Assembly: GCF_003315135.1 (NCBI RefSeq)
Contig: NZ_QNRK01000020.1
Coordinates: 1 to 64,000 of the forward strand
Reading direction: 5' to 3'
DNA from: Roseiarcus fermentans
Lineage (GTDB): Bacteria > Pseudomonadota > Alphaproteobacteria > Rhizobiales > Beijerinckiaceae
DNA length: 64,000 nt
Shown: positions 34,496 through 42,882 of the stretch, piece after piece
Numbering within the stretch: position 1 is the first letter of the stretch
Layout of the letters: each line of letters starts with the position of its first letter
Notes under the pieces: generated by a model
Databases searched by the model: none
Seen by the model: the letters and a program-made list of their open reading frames with translations, nothing else
Told to the model about the DNA's origin: nothing
Made by a program: the position numbers and the translations under genes

Positions 34496-35233
34496 GACGA
34501 CGGGACCCTGGAACACGAAAGACAGCCTGAACCGCGGTCGTCATCGCGAGGCGCGGCCCCGGGGTCAAGCCCGGCGACGCCGGCCTCCGGCGAAAGCGCG
34601 ACGCTCATCTTGCCCGCGCCTGGGCCGGGCGCGGCGCCGGCTCGCGGGTTCCGGCGCCGGGACAGGCCCGGAAGATCGGGGCTCGGGCCGGCGTTGCGCC
34701 GCTTTCGGTTCCGTAGCGTCCCTTCCGCCACGAACACAGGGCCCGGGCGCGCCTGCAACACGACGACACCCGACATGGTCGTACGCGAAAACGGGCCGTC
34801 GCTCAGCGAGGCAGGCCGCGCAAACGGCCGTTGAACCATGCCGCCGGCAGGCCTCCGCCGTCGCGCTCGCCGCCTCCCGCTCGCGCAAGACCCCGATGAT
34901 CCGCGCGTCGCTGAACCTGCTCGTCCTCATCTCCGTCTCCTGACTCGACGGACTCTCAATCCAATCGAGGCATCAGGAAGGGGGCAGGTCAGCAGGCTTG
35001 CGGGACGCCGTGCCGGCGAGCGGCAGGCGGGGTCGCGCGCGACGATCCCGCCCCCGGTTGGAGAGCCGGCGATAGCGCCCAGGCATCGAATCGAGAGAGC
35101 AAAGACATTTCCAAAGGCCGCGCGGGCTCGCCATTTCCGCTTCGCAAGCTGCGACCCGGCGTAACGCCGCGCCGCGCTGCCGCGAACGAGACAGCGCGCA
35201 GACTCCTGACTCCTTCGGATCGGAAACCTTGGA
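34496..35233. other. Degraded spacer containing an IS3 remnant
   Basis: About 740 bases upstream of ispE with no intact gene. Apart from the IS3 OrfA fragment at 34832-34930, short frames show no recognisable product. With the patatin and membrane-tail fragments to the right it forms a debris zone of about 1 kb next to the glutamate-synthase-like gene. Confidence 0.55.
34832..34930 (-). mobile_element. IS3-family transposase OrfA remnant
   Basis: About 32 codons beginning at 34930 read MRTSRFSDARIIGVLRERE and then a segment ending TAEACRRHG. This is the conserved N-terminus of IS3-family OrfA (helix-turn-helix_Tnp_1). The frame then continues into unrelated sequence, with no Tyr-Lys-Trp motif, no OrfB and no DDE domain. 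It is therefore a dead fragment. Terminal repeats were not found. Confidence 0.65.
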
Positions 35234-35388
35234 ATGGCGTCCTCAGACCTCTCCTCGCACGCGGCGGCTGGCGGCCGCCCCGACCAGACCCTGAAGTCTT
35301 CCCTGGGCCAGGTCGTTCTGGCGCCGCAAGGGGGCGGCGCGCTCGGCGCCTACCAGATCGGCGTCTACGAGGCGCCGCGCGACGCAGG
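35234..35388 (+). pseudogene. Patatin-like phospholipase, N-terminal remnant
   Basis: The frame from ATG 35234 carries LGQVVLAPQGGGALGAYQIG and VYEA, the glycine-rich oxyanion start of patatin-like (DUF3734-type) proteins. The match ends after about 50 residues, before the expected GxSxG nucleophile. From there the sequence is unrelated. The gene is therefore truncated to its first 15 percent or so. Confidence 0.6.
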
Positions 35389-35478
35389 AAAGAGGGGTTG
35401 GGCGTCTGCGTCGCGGGTGTCGTCGCCGCGCTCGTCATCGCCGCCGGGCTGACGAGGCGCTTCGTGGTTCCGGCGTAG
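35389..35478 (+). pseudogene. C-terminal fragment of an unidentified membrane protein
   Basis: In a frame distinct from the patatin remnant, KEGLGVCVAGVVAALVIAAG followed by LTRRFVVPA and a stop reads like the last transmembrane helix and tail of an integral membrane protein. It has no start of its own and abuts the patatin fragment, consistent with a deletion junction near 35388. The parent gene could not be identified. Confidence 0.4.
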
Positions 35479-35523
35479 CGCGCCTTCCCGGCGCCGTGGA
35501 TTTTGCTCTGAGGGACGTTCGCG

Positions 35524-37059
35524 ATGATGATTCTGGCTTCGACGCTGTTCAGGGTCCTGGAGTTTCTCTCCGTCTTTTTCATCTTCGCGGTGGGCTCCGC
35601 GCTGGCTTTTCTGGCGGCGGTGTACGTGCTGGATCGCCGACAGAACCGCGACGCCATATTGCGGAATTACCCGGTGATCGGGCACATGCGGCATATCCTG
35701 TCGAAGCTCGGGGAGTTCCTCAGGCAATATTTCTTCGCGATGGATCGCGACGAGCTTCCATTCAACCGCGCGGAACGCAACTGGGTTGAGAATTCATCGA
35801 AGAACGCCGATCCGACCGTCGCTTTCGGCTCGACCAAATATATTCGAGAAGTCGGGACGCCGATTTTTGTGAACTGTCCCTTTCCGACCCTCGAAGGCGA
35901 CATCGAGCCCACCCCGGACGTCATCATCGGCCCGGATTGCCCGAACCCCTACCGCGCGCGCTCCTTCTTCAACATTTCGGGGATGAGCTTCGGGGCGTTG
36001 TCCGCCCCGGCGGCGCTCGCGCTGTCGAAAGGCGCGAAGGCCGCGGGTTGCTGGATGAACACGGGAGAGGGCGGCCTGTCGCCCCATCATCTGGAGGGCG
36101 GCGCCGACATCGTGTTTCAGATCGGCACCGCCAAATACGGCGTCCGCAACGAGGACGGGACGCTGAACGAAGACAAGCTCGAGGCGATTGCGGCCCTCCC
36201 CGAGGTCAAGATGTTCGAGGTCAAACTCTCGCAAGGCGCCAAGCCGGGCAAAGGGGGGATTCTTCCCGGCGTCAAGGTCACGCCGGAGATCGCCGCGATC
36301 CGTGGAATTCCCGCAGGCCGAGACTCCAACAGCCCGAACCGCCATCCGGAAATCAACAGCAACGCGGATCTCATCGACTTCATCGTCCGCGTCAAGTCGC
36401 TGACGGGAAAACCCGTCGGCGTGAAGGCGGTGCTCGGCGCCTATGGCTGGCTCGACGATCTGATGGATCTCGTCGTCGAGCGCGGCGTCGGTCCGGACTT
36501 CTTCGCCCTCGACTCCGGCGACGGCGGCACGGGCGCGGCGCCGATGGCGCTGATGGACAATGTCGGACTGCCGATCCGGGAATCGCTGCCGATCCTGCGC
36601 GACATCCTGTTGCGACATCGCCTCGACGCCAAAATCCCGATCGTGGCCTCCGGCAAGCTCGTGACGCCGGCGGACGTCGCCTGGGCCTTGTGCGCGGGCG
36701 CGACGTTCGTGAGCTCGGCGCGCGGATTCATGTTCGCACTCGGCTGCATCCAGTCGCTCAAATGCAACAAGAACACCTGTCCGACGGGCATTACCACCCA
36801 CGACCGGCGCCTGCAAATGGGCCTCGATCCGACGGAAAAGGCGGTGCGCGTCGCCAATTACTGCCGCAACCTGCGCCACGACGTCGAGATGATCGCGCAC
36901 AGTTGCGGCGTGCCCCATCCGAGGCGGCTCAAACGCTTTCACGTGCGCATGGTCGGGCCAGACGGCGTCTCGCGGGCGCTGGACCAGCTCTATCCCTCGA
37001 TCGACCCTGCCGATTCCAGCCCCTCCTCCGCCTTGTTGAAGGTCGGCACGCCGGATTGA
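35524..37059 (+). CDS. FMN-binding glutamate synthase family protein with N-terminal membrane anchor
   Basis: A 511-residue protein. An N-terminal transmembrane segment (FLSVFFIFAVGSALAFLAAV, about residues 15-35) precedes a complete glutamate-synthase FMN barrel: GMSFGALSAPAALALSKGA, NTGEGGLSPHH, QGAKPGKGG and DGGTGAAPM. The Fe-S cysteines are in CNKNTCPTGI. It lacks the glutaminase and NADPH domains of normal GltB, so it is not assimilatory GOGAT as such. Members of this stand-alone family have uncertain electron donors. It lies beside gene debris and may be a later arrival. Confidence 0.88.
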   Translation: MMILASTLFRVLEFLSVFFIFAVGSALAFLAAVYVLDRRQNRDAILRNYPVIGHMRHILSKLGEFLRQYFFAMDRDELPFNRAERNWVENSSKNADPTVAFGSTKYIREVGTPIFVNCPFPTLEGDIEPTPDVIIGPDCPNPYRARSFFNISGMSFGALSAPAALALSKGAKAAGCWMNTGEGGLSPHHLEGGADIVFQIGTAKYGVRNEDGTLNEDKLEAIAALPEVKMFEVKLSQGAKPGKGGILPGVKVTPEIAAIRGIPAGRDSNSPNRHPEINSNADLIDFIVRVKSLTGKPVGVKAVLGAYGWLDDLMDLVVERGVGPDFFALDSGDGGTGAAPMALMDNVGLPIRESLPILRDILLRHRLDAKIPIVASGKLVTPADVAWALCAGATFVSSARGFMFALGCIQSLKCNKNTCPTGITTHDRRLQMGLDPTEKAVRVANYCRNLRHDVEMIAHSCGVPHPRRLKRFHVRMVGPDGVSRALDQLYPSIDPADSSPSSALLKVGTPD

Positions 37060-37213
37060 CGTTCGATCGTTCTGGGGCGACCCGAAAGCGCGACACCGCG
37101 CACAATCGAGCCTTCACCGATGTTGAAAGCCTCGACAGCGCAAACCACCACGCCGTCGGCGACTTGAATTCGGCCCGAAACGCGATCCGTTGGGGGGGGC
37201 AGCGAATCTCTGC

Positions 37214-38992
37214 TCAGCCGCCGCCCGCCTTGGCCGGGGCGTCGTCCGGCTGAGGGCGATCTGGAGCGCCGTCGGGAAGGCCGACCTCGATCTTCTTGAG
37301 AATCGCCGGCAGGTCTTCCGGCTCCGGCTTCATGTCGCGCGCATGGTTCCACTGGAACCGCGCCTCCACCTTGCGATCGACATGCCAGTACGCGTCGCCG
37401 AGATGGTCGTTGAGAACCGGGTCGGCGGGCTTCAGGTCGACCGCCTTCTCCAGCGTCTCGGCCGCCTCGGAATACTGCCCGAGCTTGTAGTGGGCCCAGC
37501 CCAGGCTGTCGACGATGTAGCCGTCGTTGGGCCGGAGCTCGACCGCGCGGCGCAGCATCCGGAACGCCTCGTCGAGCTTCACGCCCTGGTCGACCCACGA
37601 ATAGCCGAGATAGTTCAGGACCATCGGCTGATCCGGATAGAGTTCCAGCGCCTTCTTGAAGTCGTCTTCGGCTTTCGGCCAATCCTTGGCCCGCTCGTAG
37701 CAGATTCCCCGGAAATAGAACAACGTCCAGTTGTCCCGCGTCGGGATCCCGACGGCCGCGATGGCCTTGTCGTAGGTCGCGGCGGCCTCCTCGTAGCGCT
37801 TGGCCGACCGCTGGGCGCCGGCGAGCGCGGCGAGCGCGTCGGGATCGTACGGTCTGGCCGCGACGATGGCCGTCAGGCGCTTGATCGCCTCGTCGGACTT
37901 CCCGTCGCTGTCGAGCACGAGGGCGGCCTGGATCTCCGAATCGCGGCGGAGGGGCGACGTCGCCGGCACCGCTTCGTAAGCCGCGATCGCGAGGTCGTCC
38001 TTCTTCATCTCCTCGAACAGATTCGCCAGGGTGACCGCGGTCAGGTCGTCGCCCGGGCGCAGGAACAGGGAAAGGCGCAGATAGACCAGGGCCGGAAGCT
38101 CGTCGCCCTGTCGGATGCCGGCGGCGCCGAGACCGTAGAGCACTTCGGCGGCGCCGTCGCCGGCGCTCGCGACCAGCGGCTTGGGAGACTGCTCGGCGGC
38201 GATGTCGGCGAGCCCGCGCTCGACGATCGGATTGTGCGGCGCGGCCGCCGCGAAGGCGGCGTAGATCCTGCCGGCGCCGTCCTTGTCGCCGTGCGCGGCG
38301 AGAAACCGCGCATAGGCGTCGGCGAAGCGGAGCGCGTTCCGGTCGGTTTCGTAAGCCGCCTTCAGGCGGCGTTGCGCTTCCGCGGCGGCGCCGAGCTGGT
38401 CGGCGATCAGTCCGGCGTGGAAATCCCGGAAGGCCGCGACGCCGGGATCGCGAATGCGATCGAGGGTGTCGAGGGCGCGGCGCAGGTCTTTCTGACCGGC
38501 GTAGGTCCATGCGATCAGCAGCGACGTCGTGACGTCCCGCGGCCCGGCGTCGTGAGACTGCAGCTGCCATCGCGCCGTCGGGTAATCGCCCCGTTGCATC
38601 GCGTTGACGGCGAGCGCCAGGCGCGCGAGGCGGTTGGTCGGATCGTGGCTGAGCAGGCGGTCGGCGAGCGCGCTCGCCTGGCTCACGTCGCCGTTCGACA
38701 GGGCCGCGGAAAAGGCCCGCTCGATCAGATCCGGATTGTGCGGATCGAGCCGCAGCGCCTCCATGTAATAGGCCTCGGCGGCGGAAGAATCGCGGTTGGC
38801 GCTGGCGATCAGCGCGGCGAGGTAGTTTCCCGGCTGGCTCTCGGCGAAATCGGGCTCTTCCTGCGGATTTCCCGGGACGGGCGCGGCGGCCGCAAACGGA
38901 ACGCCTGCGAAGGCGATCGCAGCCAGGGCGCCGGCTGCAAGCGTTCGACGCCAGATATGTCCGATCACTGTGATTGCTTCTCCCGTGCGCAT
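37214..38992 (-). CDS. Exported tetratricopeptide-repeat protein
   Basis: A 592-residue protein with an N-terminal signal (RRTLAAGALAAIAFAGVPFA, cleaved near AAA) followed by TPR repeats over most of its length. Examples are SSAAEAYYMEALRLDPHNPD, WPKAEDDFKKALELYPDQPM and YSEAAETLEKAVDLKPADPV. It ends in a Pro/Asp-rich tail. Such proteins are periplasmic or outer-membrane scaffolds. No partner can be named. ATG 38992 is listed, but GTG 38968, with GGGAGAAG at better spacing, is an equally good start. Confidence 0.88.
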   Translation of the reverse strand: MRTGEAITVIGHIWRRTLAAGALAAIAFAGVPFAAAAPVPGNPQEEPDFAESQPGNYLAALIASANRDSSAAEAYYMEALRLDPHNPDLIERAFSAALSNGDVSQASALADRLLSHDPTNRLARLALAVNAMQRGDYPTARWQLQSHDAGPRDVTTSLLIAWTYAGQKDLRRALDTLDRIRDPGVAAFRDFHAGLIADQLGAAAEAQRRLKAAYETDRNALRFADAYARFLAAHGDKDGAGRIYAAFAAAAPHNPIVERGLADIAAEQSPKPLVASAGDGAAEVLYGLGAAGIRQGDELPALVYLRLSLFLRPGDDLTAVTLANLFEEMKKDDLAIAAYEAVPATSPLRRDSEIQAALVLDSDGKSDEAIKRLTAIVAARPYDPDALAALAGAQRSAKRYEEAAATYDKAIAAVGIPTRDNWTLFYFRGICYERAKDWPKAEDDFKKALELYPDQPMVLNYLGYSWVDQGVKLDEAFRMLRRAVELRPNDGYIVDSLGWAHYKLGQYSEAAETLEKAVDLKPADPVLNDHLGDAYWHVDRKVEARFQWNHARDMKPEPEDLPAILKKIEVGLPDGAPDRPQPDDAPAKAGGG

Positions 38993-39123
38993 CCGGCTCG
39001 TCGGCCGCCGATGATGCCATGCAAGGCGCGCTTTACTCAATCCTCGATCGGGAGCGTGTGGCGGGGAAAAGAGGCGAATCTTGGTCGCGGGGGAGGGGGC
39101 TTCGAGGCGGCGGCAGGCCGCCG

Positions 39124-40107
39124 TCAGCGTCCCATGCACGCGTCCGCCATCCGCCTGAGCTCCGCCGCCCGCTCACCCTCCGGCGGACCCGACCCCAGCC
39201 GGTCCGCCGCCCCGGACTCCTCGATCGCGTCGGCGACGCAGCGGCAGGAGGTCGCGCAATCCGGGCTCGGCCGGCCCGCGGCGACGCAGGTCTTCTCGCA
39301 GGCGGCGAGGAAGGCGGAAAAGTCCGGTTTCGGCGCTGCGGCCGGCGCGACCACCCCGGACGCCGCGACCGACCAGACGAGCCCGATCAGGATCGGCTGG
39401 TGGACGAGATAGACGGCGAGGCTGTGGCGGCCCGCGAAGGCGATCGCCCGCGCCGGCGCGGATCGCGCCCGAAAGCGTCGGGGCCTCGTCGCCCAGGCGA
39501 GAGCCCCCGGCAGCCGGGCGGCGCCGAGACCGATCAGCGCGACCCCGGCCCACGGCAGCAGCGGACGCCAGTCGAGCGTGTTCGGCAGCGCCTCGCCGAG
39601 GCCGATCCACAGCAGCGCAGGCGAATCGAACGCCGACGAATGAAAGAATGACGGCAGGCAAACCGCCGCCGCGCCGGCGACGAGGCTCGCCCAGGCTGGC
39701 GCTTCGATCAGCGGCAGGGCGAGGAGGGTCGCCGCCGCGATGCAGTGGAGGATGCCGAACCAGATCGTCAGCCCCGGCGCGAAGGCCGCGCTGCCTGCGG
39801 TGACGAGCGCGGCGGCGCCCGCGACGATCGCGAGGCGCTTGGCGAAGGCGCGCAGGTTCAGGCCCTTGCGGTGGGCGAGCGCCAGCGACACGCCGACCAG
39901 CGCGAGGAACCCGCACGCCACCCCGTGGGACAGGAGCCGCATCGGCGGGGTGAACGGAAGGATCGGCGACACGAAGCCGAAGTCGGCCAGGTCCCAGCTC
40001 AGATGGTAGCAGGCCATGCCGACGAGCGCGACGCCGCGCGCGACGTCGACCGAATCGACCCGCCCTCCGGCTTCGGGCGCGCCGTCTCCGCCGGAGGCGA
40101 CGGTCAC
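39124..40107 (-). CDS. DUF1624 (heparan-alpha-glucosaminide N-acetyltransferase-like) membrane protein with Cys-rich tail
   Basis: A 327-residue polytopic protein. The DUF1624 domain starts with VDSVDVARGVALVGMACYHL and spans about seven helices to residue 260, resembling acyltransferases that acetylate glycans. The last about 65 residues are not typical: after the final helix there are six cysteines (CEKTC, PDCATSCRC and a last DAC), suggesting a disulfide-bonded periplasmic tail. The start is GTG 40107, overlapping the dapF stop (GTGA). Confidence 0.8.
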   Translation of the reverse strand: MTVASGGDGAPEAGGRVDSVDVARGVALVGMACYHLSWDLADFGFVSPILPFTPPMRLLSHGVACGFLALVGVSLALAHRKGLNLRAFAKRLAIVAGAAALVTAGSAAFAPGLTIWFGILHCIAAATLLALPLIEAPAWASLVAGAAAVCLPSFFHSSAFDSPALLWIGLGEALPNTLDWRPLLPWAGVALIGLGAARLPGALAWATRPRRFRARSAPARAIAFAGRHSLAVYLVHQPILIGLVWSVAASGVVAPAAAPKPDFSAFLAACEKTCVAAGRPSPDCATSCRCVADAIEESGAADRLGSGPPEGERAAELRRMADACMGR

Positions 40108-40979
40108 GCCGCCGCTTCGAACAGAGCCGCGTCGAGGACGAACTCGGCCTCGAATTCGACCGGGCCAGTCATCAGCACGCGGTCGGTTTCCCGCCACTCG
40201 ATCACGAGTTCGCCGCCGGGAAGACGGACGGCGGCGCGGCGCGCGAGGCGCCCGAGGCGGACGCCCGAGACGACGGCGGCGCAAGCGGCCGAGCCGCAGG
40301 CGAGGGTGAGGCCGACGCCGCGCTCCCATACCACCGCCGACAAAGCGTCGGGCGCGTCGATCCGGGCGAAGGTCACGTTGACCTTCTCGGGAAACATCGG
40401 ATGGACCTCGATCCGGGCGCCCGAACCGGCGGCGTCGACGCGTTCGAGATCGGATAGGAAGAACGCCGCGTGGGGATTGCCCATGCTGGCGGTCGCCGCT
40501 GGCCCGAGCGCGGCCAGCGGATCGCCCTCCGCCCACGCGAGGCTGACGCGCGCGGTGTCCTCGACGGCGTGGGCGAGCGGGATGTCGCGCCAGCCGAGCC
40601 GCGGCGGCCCCATGTCGATGCGGTACGACCAGGGGCCGAGGCGCTCGCAGCCGATCACGCCCGCCTGGGTTTCGACCGCCAGCGAGGCGACTCCGAGTTC
40701 GCGGGCGAGCCGGTCGGCGACGCAGCGCGTGCCGTTGCCGCAGGCGCCGGCGAGGCTGCCGTCGTTGTTGTAGATCAGGACGAAGGCCGCCGTTCCCGCA
40801 GCGCGCGGGCTCATGAGCGCCATCATCTGGTCGTAGGCGAGGCCGGGCGCGCGATGGATGGCGCGCGCCTCCGCCGGACTCGGCGCGGCGGAGGCGCCGC
40901 GCAGGTCGAGCACCAGGATCCGGTTGCCGGCCCCGTTCATGCGCTGGATTCTGCGTCCTGCGAGGGTGGTCGCGCTCAA
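40104..40979 (-). CDS. dapF: Diaminopimelate epimerase
   Basis: A 291-residue DapF, which converts LL- to meso-diaminopimelate for lysine and peptidoglycan. The two catalytic cysteines are in GACGNGTRC and LACGSAACAA, and MNGAGNRILVLDLRG is the N-terminal substrate loop. The start appears to be TTG 40979. An ATG at about 40991 is out of frame and stops immediately. It lies four bases after the DUF721 stop and overlaps the DUF1624 gene. Confidence 0.93.
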   Translation of the reverse strand: MSATTLAGRRIQRMNGAGNRILVLDLRGASAAPSPAEARAIHRAPGLAYDQMMALMSPRAAGTAAFVLIYNNDGSLAGACGNGTRCVADRLARELGVASLAVETQAGVIGCERLGPWSYRIDMGPPRLGWRDIPLAHAVEDTARVSLAWAEGDPLAALGPAATASMGNPHAAFFLSDLERVDAAGSGARIEVHPMFPEKVNVTFARIDAPDALSAVVWERGVGLTLACGSAACAAVVSGVRLGRLARRAAVRLPGGELVIEWRETDRVLMTGPVEFEAEFVLDAALFEAAA

Positions 40980-40983
40980 GCCG

Positions 40984-41514
40984 TCATGCTCCCGGATCCG
41001 TCGCCGCGGCGATCCGCTGCGCCGACCGGTCGATGGCGCGCGCGCCGAAGCGCGTCAAGGCCTCGCGCAGGCCGTCGTCGACGATCGCCGCAGCCGCACG
41101 CTGCGCTTCCGCCTCGGCCGCCTCGCTCGGCGCGGGCGCGGGCCCCCGCTTCGCCTTCAGCGGCGGCAGCGGACCCTGGCGGAACGCGACCTTCTCGATG
41201 CAGCGCCAGCCGAGATGCGCGTTGACGCGGCTCACGATCAGCGCCGAATTGTGCTGCGCCTCGAGCGCGAAGGCGCCGTCGACCCTCAAGACCAGCGTCG
41301 CCGGCGCGACCGGCGCTTCGGGATCGCGCTTCTCCGGGCGCGGCGGCCAGGAGACCTGCAACGGCCGGGCGTAGGCGGCGATCGTCTCGCCGACGATCGC
41401 CGGCCAATGGGCGATCAGGCTCGCTTCGCCCAGGCCCCGCGCGGCGAGCGCCGGGCCGATCACGCCGCGCATCAGCTGGTCGAGCGGCTTGGCGCCGCGG
41501 GGTCTAGCCGTCAT
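40984..41514 (-). CDS. DUF721 (DciA-like) protein
   Basis: A 176-residue protein of the DUF721 family. LIAHWPAIVGETIAAYARPL is the conserved core and LVLRVDGAFALEAQHNSALI the second. In many bacteria DUF721/DciA proteins help load or operate the replicative helicase DnaB. The C-terminal half is Ala-rich and low complexity. It begins 26 bases from the divergent mutY start, so the two share a very short promoter region. Confidence 0.82.
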   Translation of the reverse strand: MTARPRGAKPLDQLMRGVIGPALAARGLGEASLIAHWPAIVGETIAAYARPLQVSWPPRPEKRDPEAPVAPATLVLRVDGAFALEAQHNSALIVSRVNAHLGWRCIEKVAFRQGPLPPLKAKRGPAPAPSEAAEAEAQRAAAAIVDDGLREALTRFGARAIDRSAQRIAAATDPGA

Positions 41515-41540
41515 GGTCGGGCGAAGCAGCAGGATGTCCC

Positions 41541-42683
41541 ATGGCCGACAGTCTAGAGCGGGATGCGAGAAAGTGGATAAAGGTTTTTCGCGAGGAATCC
41601 GGCGACGGGACGTCCGGAGCGCCAGCGCTCGCGGAGAGGCGCGACGCGATCGTCCGGCGGACGCTGACCTGGTGGGACCGCGCGCGGCGCGCGCTCGCCT
41701 GGCGGGCGGCGCCCGGCGAGACGCCCGACCCGTACCGGGTCTGGCTGTCGGAAGTGCTGCTGCAGCAGACGACGGCGTCAGCCGCGACCCCCTATTACCG
41801 GACGTTCGTCGAGCGATGGCCGACCGTCGAGCGGCTCGCCGCCGCGCCGATGGAAGAGGTGATCAGCGCTTTCGCCGGCCTCGGCTATTATTCGCGCGCC
41901 CGCAACCTACACGCCTGCGCCAAAGCGGTCGCGGCGCGCGGCGGCCGGTTCCCGTCCGAGGAGGCGGAGCTGCGCGCCCTGCCGGGCGTCGGCGCCTACA
42001 CGGCGGCGGCCATCGCCGCCATCGCCTTCGACCGGCGGGCGGCGCCGGTCGACGGCAACATCGCCCGCATCGTCGCCCGCCTGACCGCGCTCGAGACGCC
42101 GATCGCCAGTTCGCGCAAGGCGATCGCGGCCGCGGCGCGGGCGCTCGCGCCAGACCGGCGCGCCGGCGACTTCGCCCAGGCGCTGATGGACATCGGCGCG
42201 ACCCTCTGCCGGCCGCTCACGCCCGACTGCCCGGCCTGCCCCTTGAGCCGGGACTGCCTCGCCTTCCGCTCCGGCGCGCCCGAGACCTTTCCGCGCAAGG
42301 CGGCGGCGAAGCCGAAGCCGAAGCGCATCGGGGCGGTGTTCTTCGCCCACCGCGCCGACGGCGCCTTTCTCGCGCGCCGGCGGCCGCCGAAAGGCCTGCT
42401 CGCCTCGACCGTCGAACTGCCCGGCACCGTCTGGACCGGCGAGGGCCCGGGAACGGCCTGGGCGGAGGATGCGCCGATCCCGGCGCGCTGGCGCCGGCTC
42501 CCCGGGGCGGTCGATCAGGTCTTCACCCATTTCGCCCTGAGCCTCGCCGTTTACGCCGCCCCTTACGCGGGCGGGGCGCCCGACAGCCATTTCTGGGTGA
42601 GTCGGGACGCGGTGGCGGAGGCCGGGTTCTCCAACGTCATGCGCAAGGCGGTGGCGCATGCCATCGCCGCCCGGCCTGAATGA
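41541..42683 (+). CDS. mutY: A/G-specific adenine glycosylase
   Basis: A 380-residue base-excision repair enzyme that removes adenine mispaired with 8-oxoguanine. The helix-hairpin-helix is LPGVGAYTAAAI, the catalytic Glu lies in WLSEVLLQQT, the catalytic Asp in VDGN, and the [4Fe-4S] cysteines in CRPLTPDCPACPLSRDC. A NUDIX-like 8-oxoG recognition domain follows. The N-terminus is about 40 residues longer than usual because a repeat element (41552-41592) is read as coding sequence. No later start codon exists in frame before the core domain. Confidence 0.95.
   Translation: MADSLERDARKWIKVFREESGDGTSGAPALAERRDAIVRRTLTWWDRARRALAWRAAPGETPDPYRVWLSEVLLQQTTASAATPYYRTFVERWPTVERLAAAPMEEVISAFAGLGYYSRARNLHACAKAVAARGGRFPSEEAELRALPGVGAYTAAAIAAIAFDRRAAPVDGNIARIVARLTALETPIASSRKAIAAAARALAPDRRAGDFAQALMDIGATLCRPLTPDCPACPLSRDCLAFRSGAPETFPRKAAAKPKPKRIGAVFFAHRADGAFLARRRPPKGLLASTVELPGTVWTGEGPGTAWAEDAPIPARWRRLPGAVDQVFTHFALSLAVYAAPYAGGAPDSHFWVSRDAVAEAGFSNVMRKAVAHAIAARPE
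41552..41592. repeat. Rhizobial-type palindromic intergenic element inside the mutY reading frame
   Basis: TCTAGAGCGGGATGCGA, then GAAAGTGG and GGTTTTTCGCG, is the pattern of short palindromic elements that occur in many copies in Hyphomicrobiales genomes (RIME-like, from memory). GCGAGAAA is mirrored by TTTTTCGC with one mismatch. The element begins 11 bases into the mutY frame and is open throughout, adding residues SLERDARKWIKVF to the protein. Confidence 0.6.
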
Positions 42684-42713
42684 GAACGCGGGTGCGATCC
42701 GGCCGGCGCCGAC

Positions 42714-42812
42714 GCGCTGGCTCATCCGCTCGCCCGGCGCCGGCTTTCGATCGCCCTCGAGGAGTCCGACGCGGTCATCGCCGACATCGCCCGGGCGCTC
42801 GAAGGCGTGTAG
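42714..42812 (+). pseudogene. C-terminal remnant of a PLP-dependent transsulfuration-type enzyme (tentative)
   Basis: After mutY a frame without a start reads RLSIALEESDAVIADIARAL and ends at TAG 42812. This resembles the last helix-strand-helix of cystathionine/O-succinylhomoserine-type enzymes (RLSVGLED...IADL pattern). The rest of the gene is missing. The similarity is short and remembered, so confidence is low. Confidence 0.3.
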
Positions 42813-42882
42813 GATCGGGCGGGCCGAGCCACGCTCTGCACACGGGAATACGGACGCGCTTTCGGCGCGGCTTGGAGGATAG

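Noticed and set aside
40985-40995. ATG about 12 bases upstream of the dapF start
   Set aside because: It is out of frame with dapF and reaches a stop after two codons (ATG-ACG-GCT-TGA).
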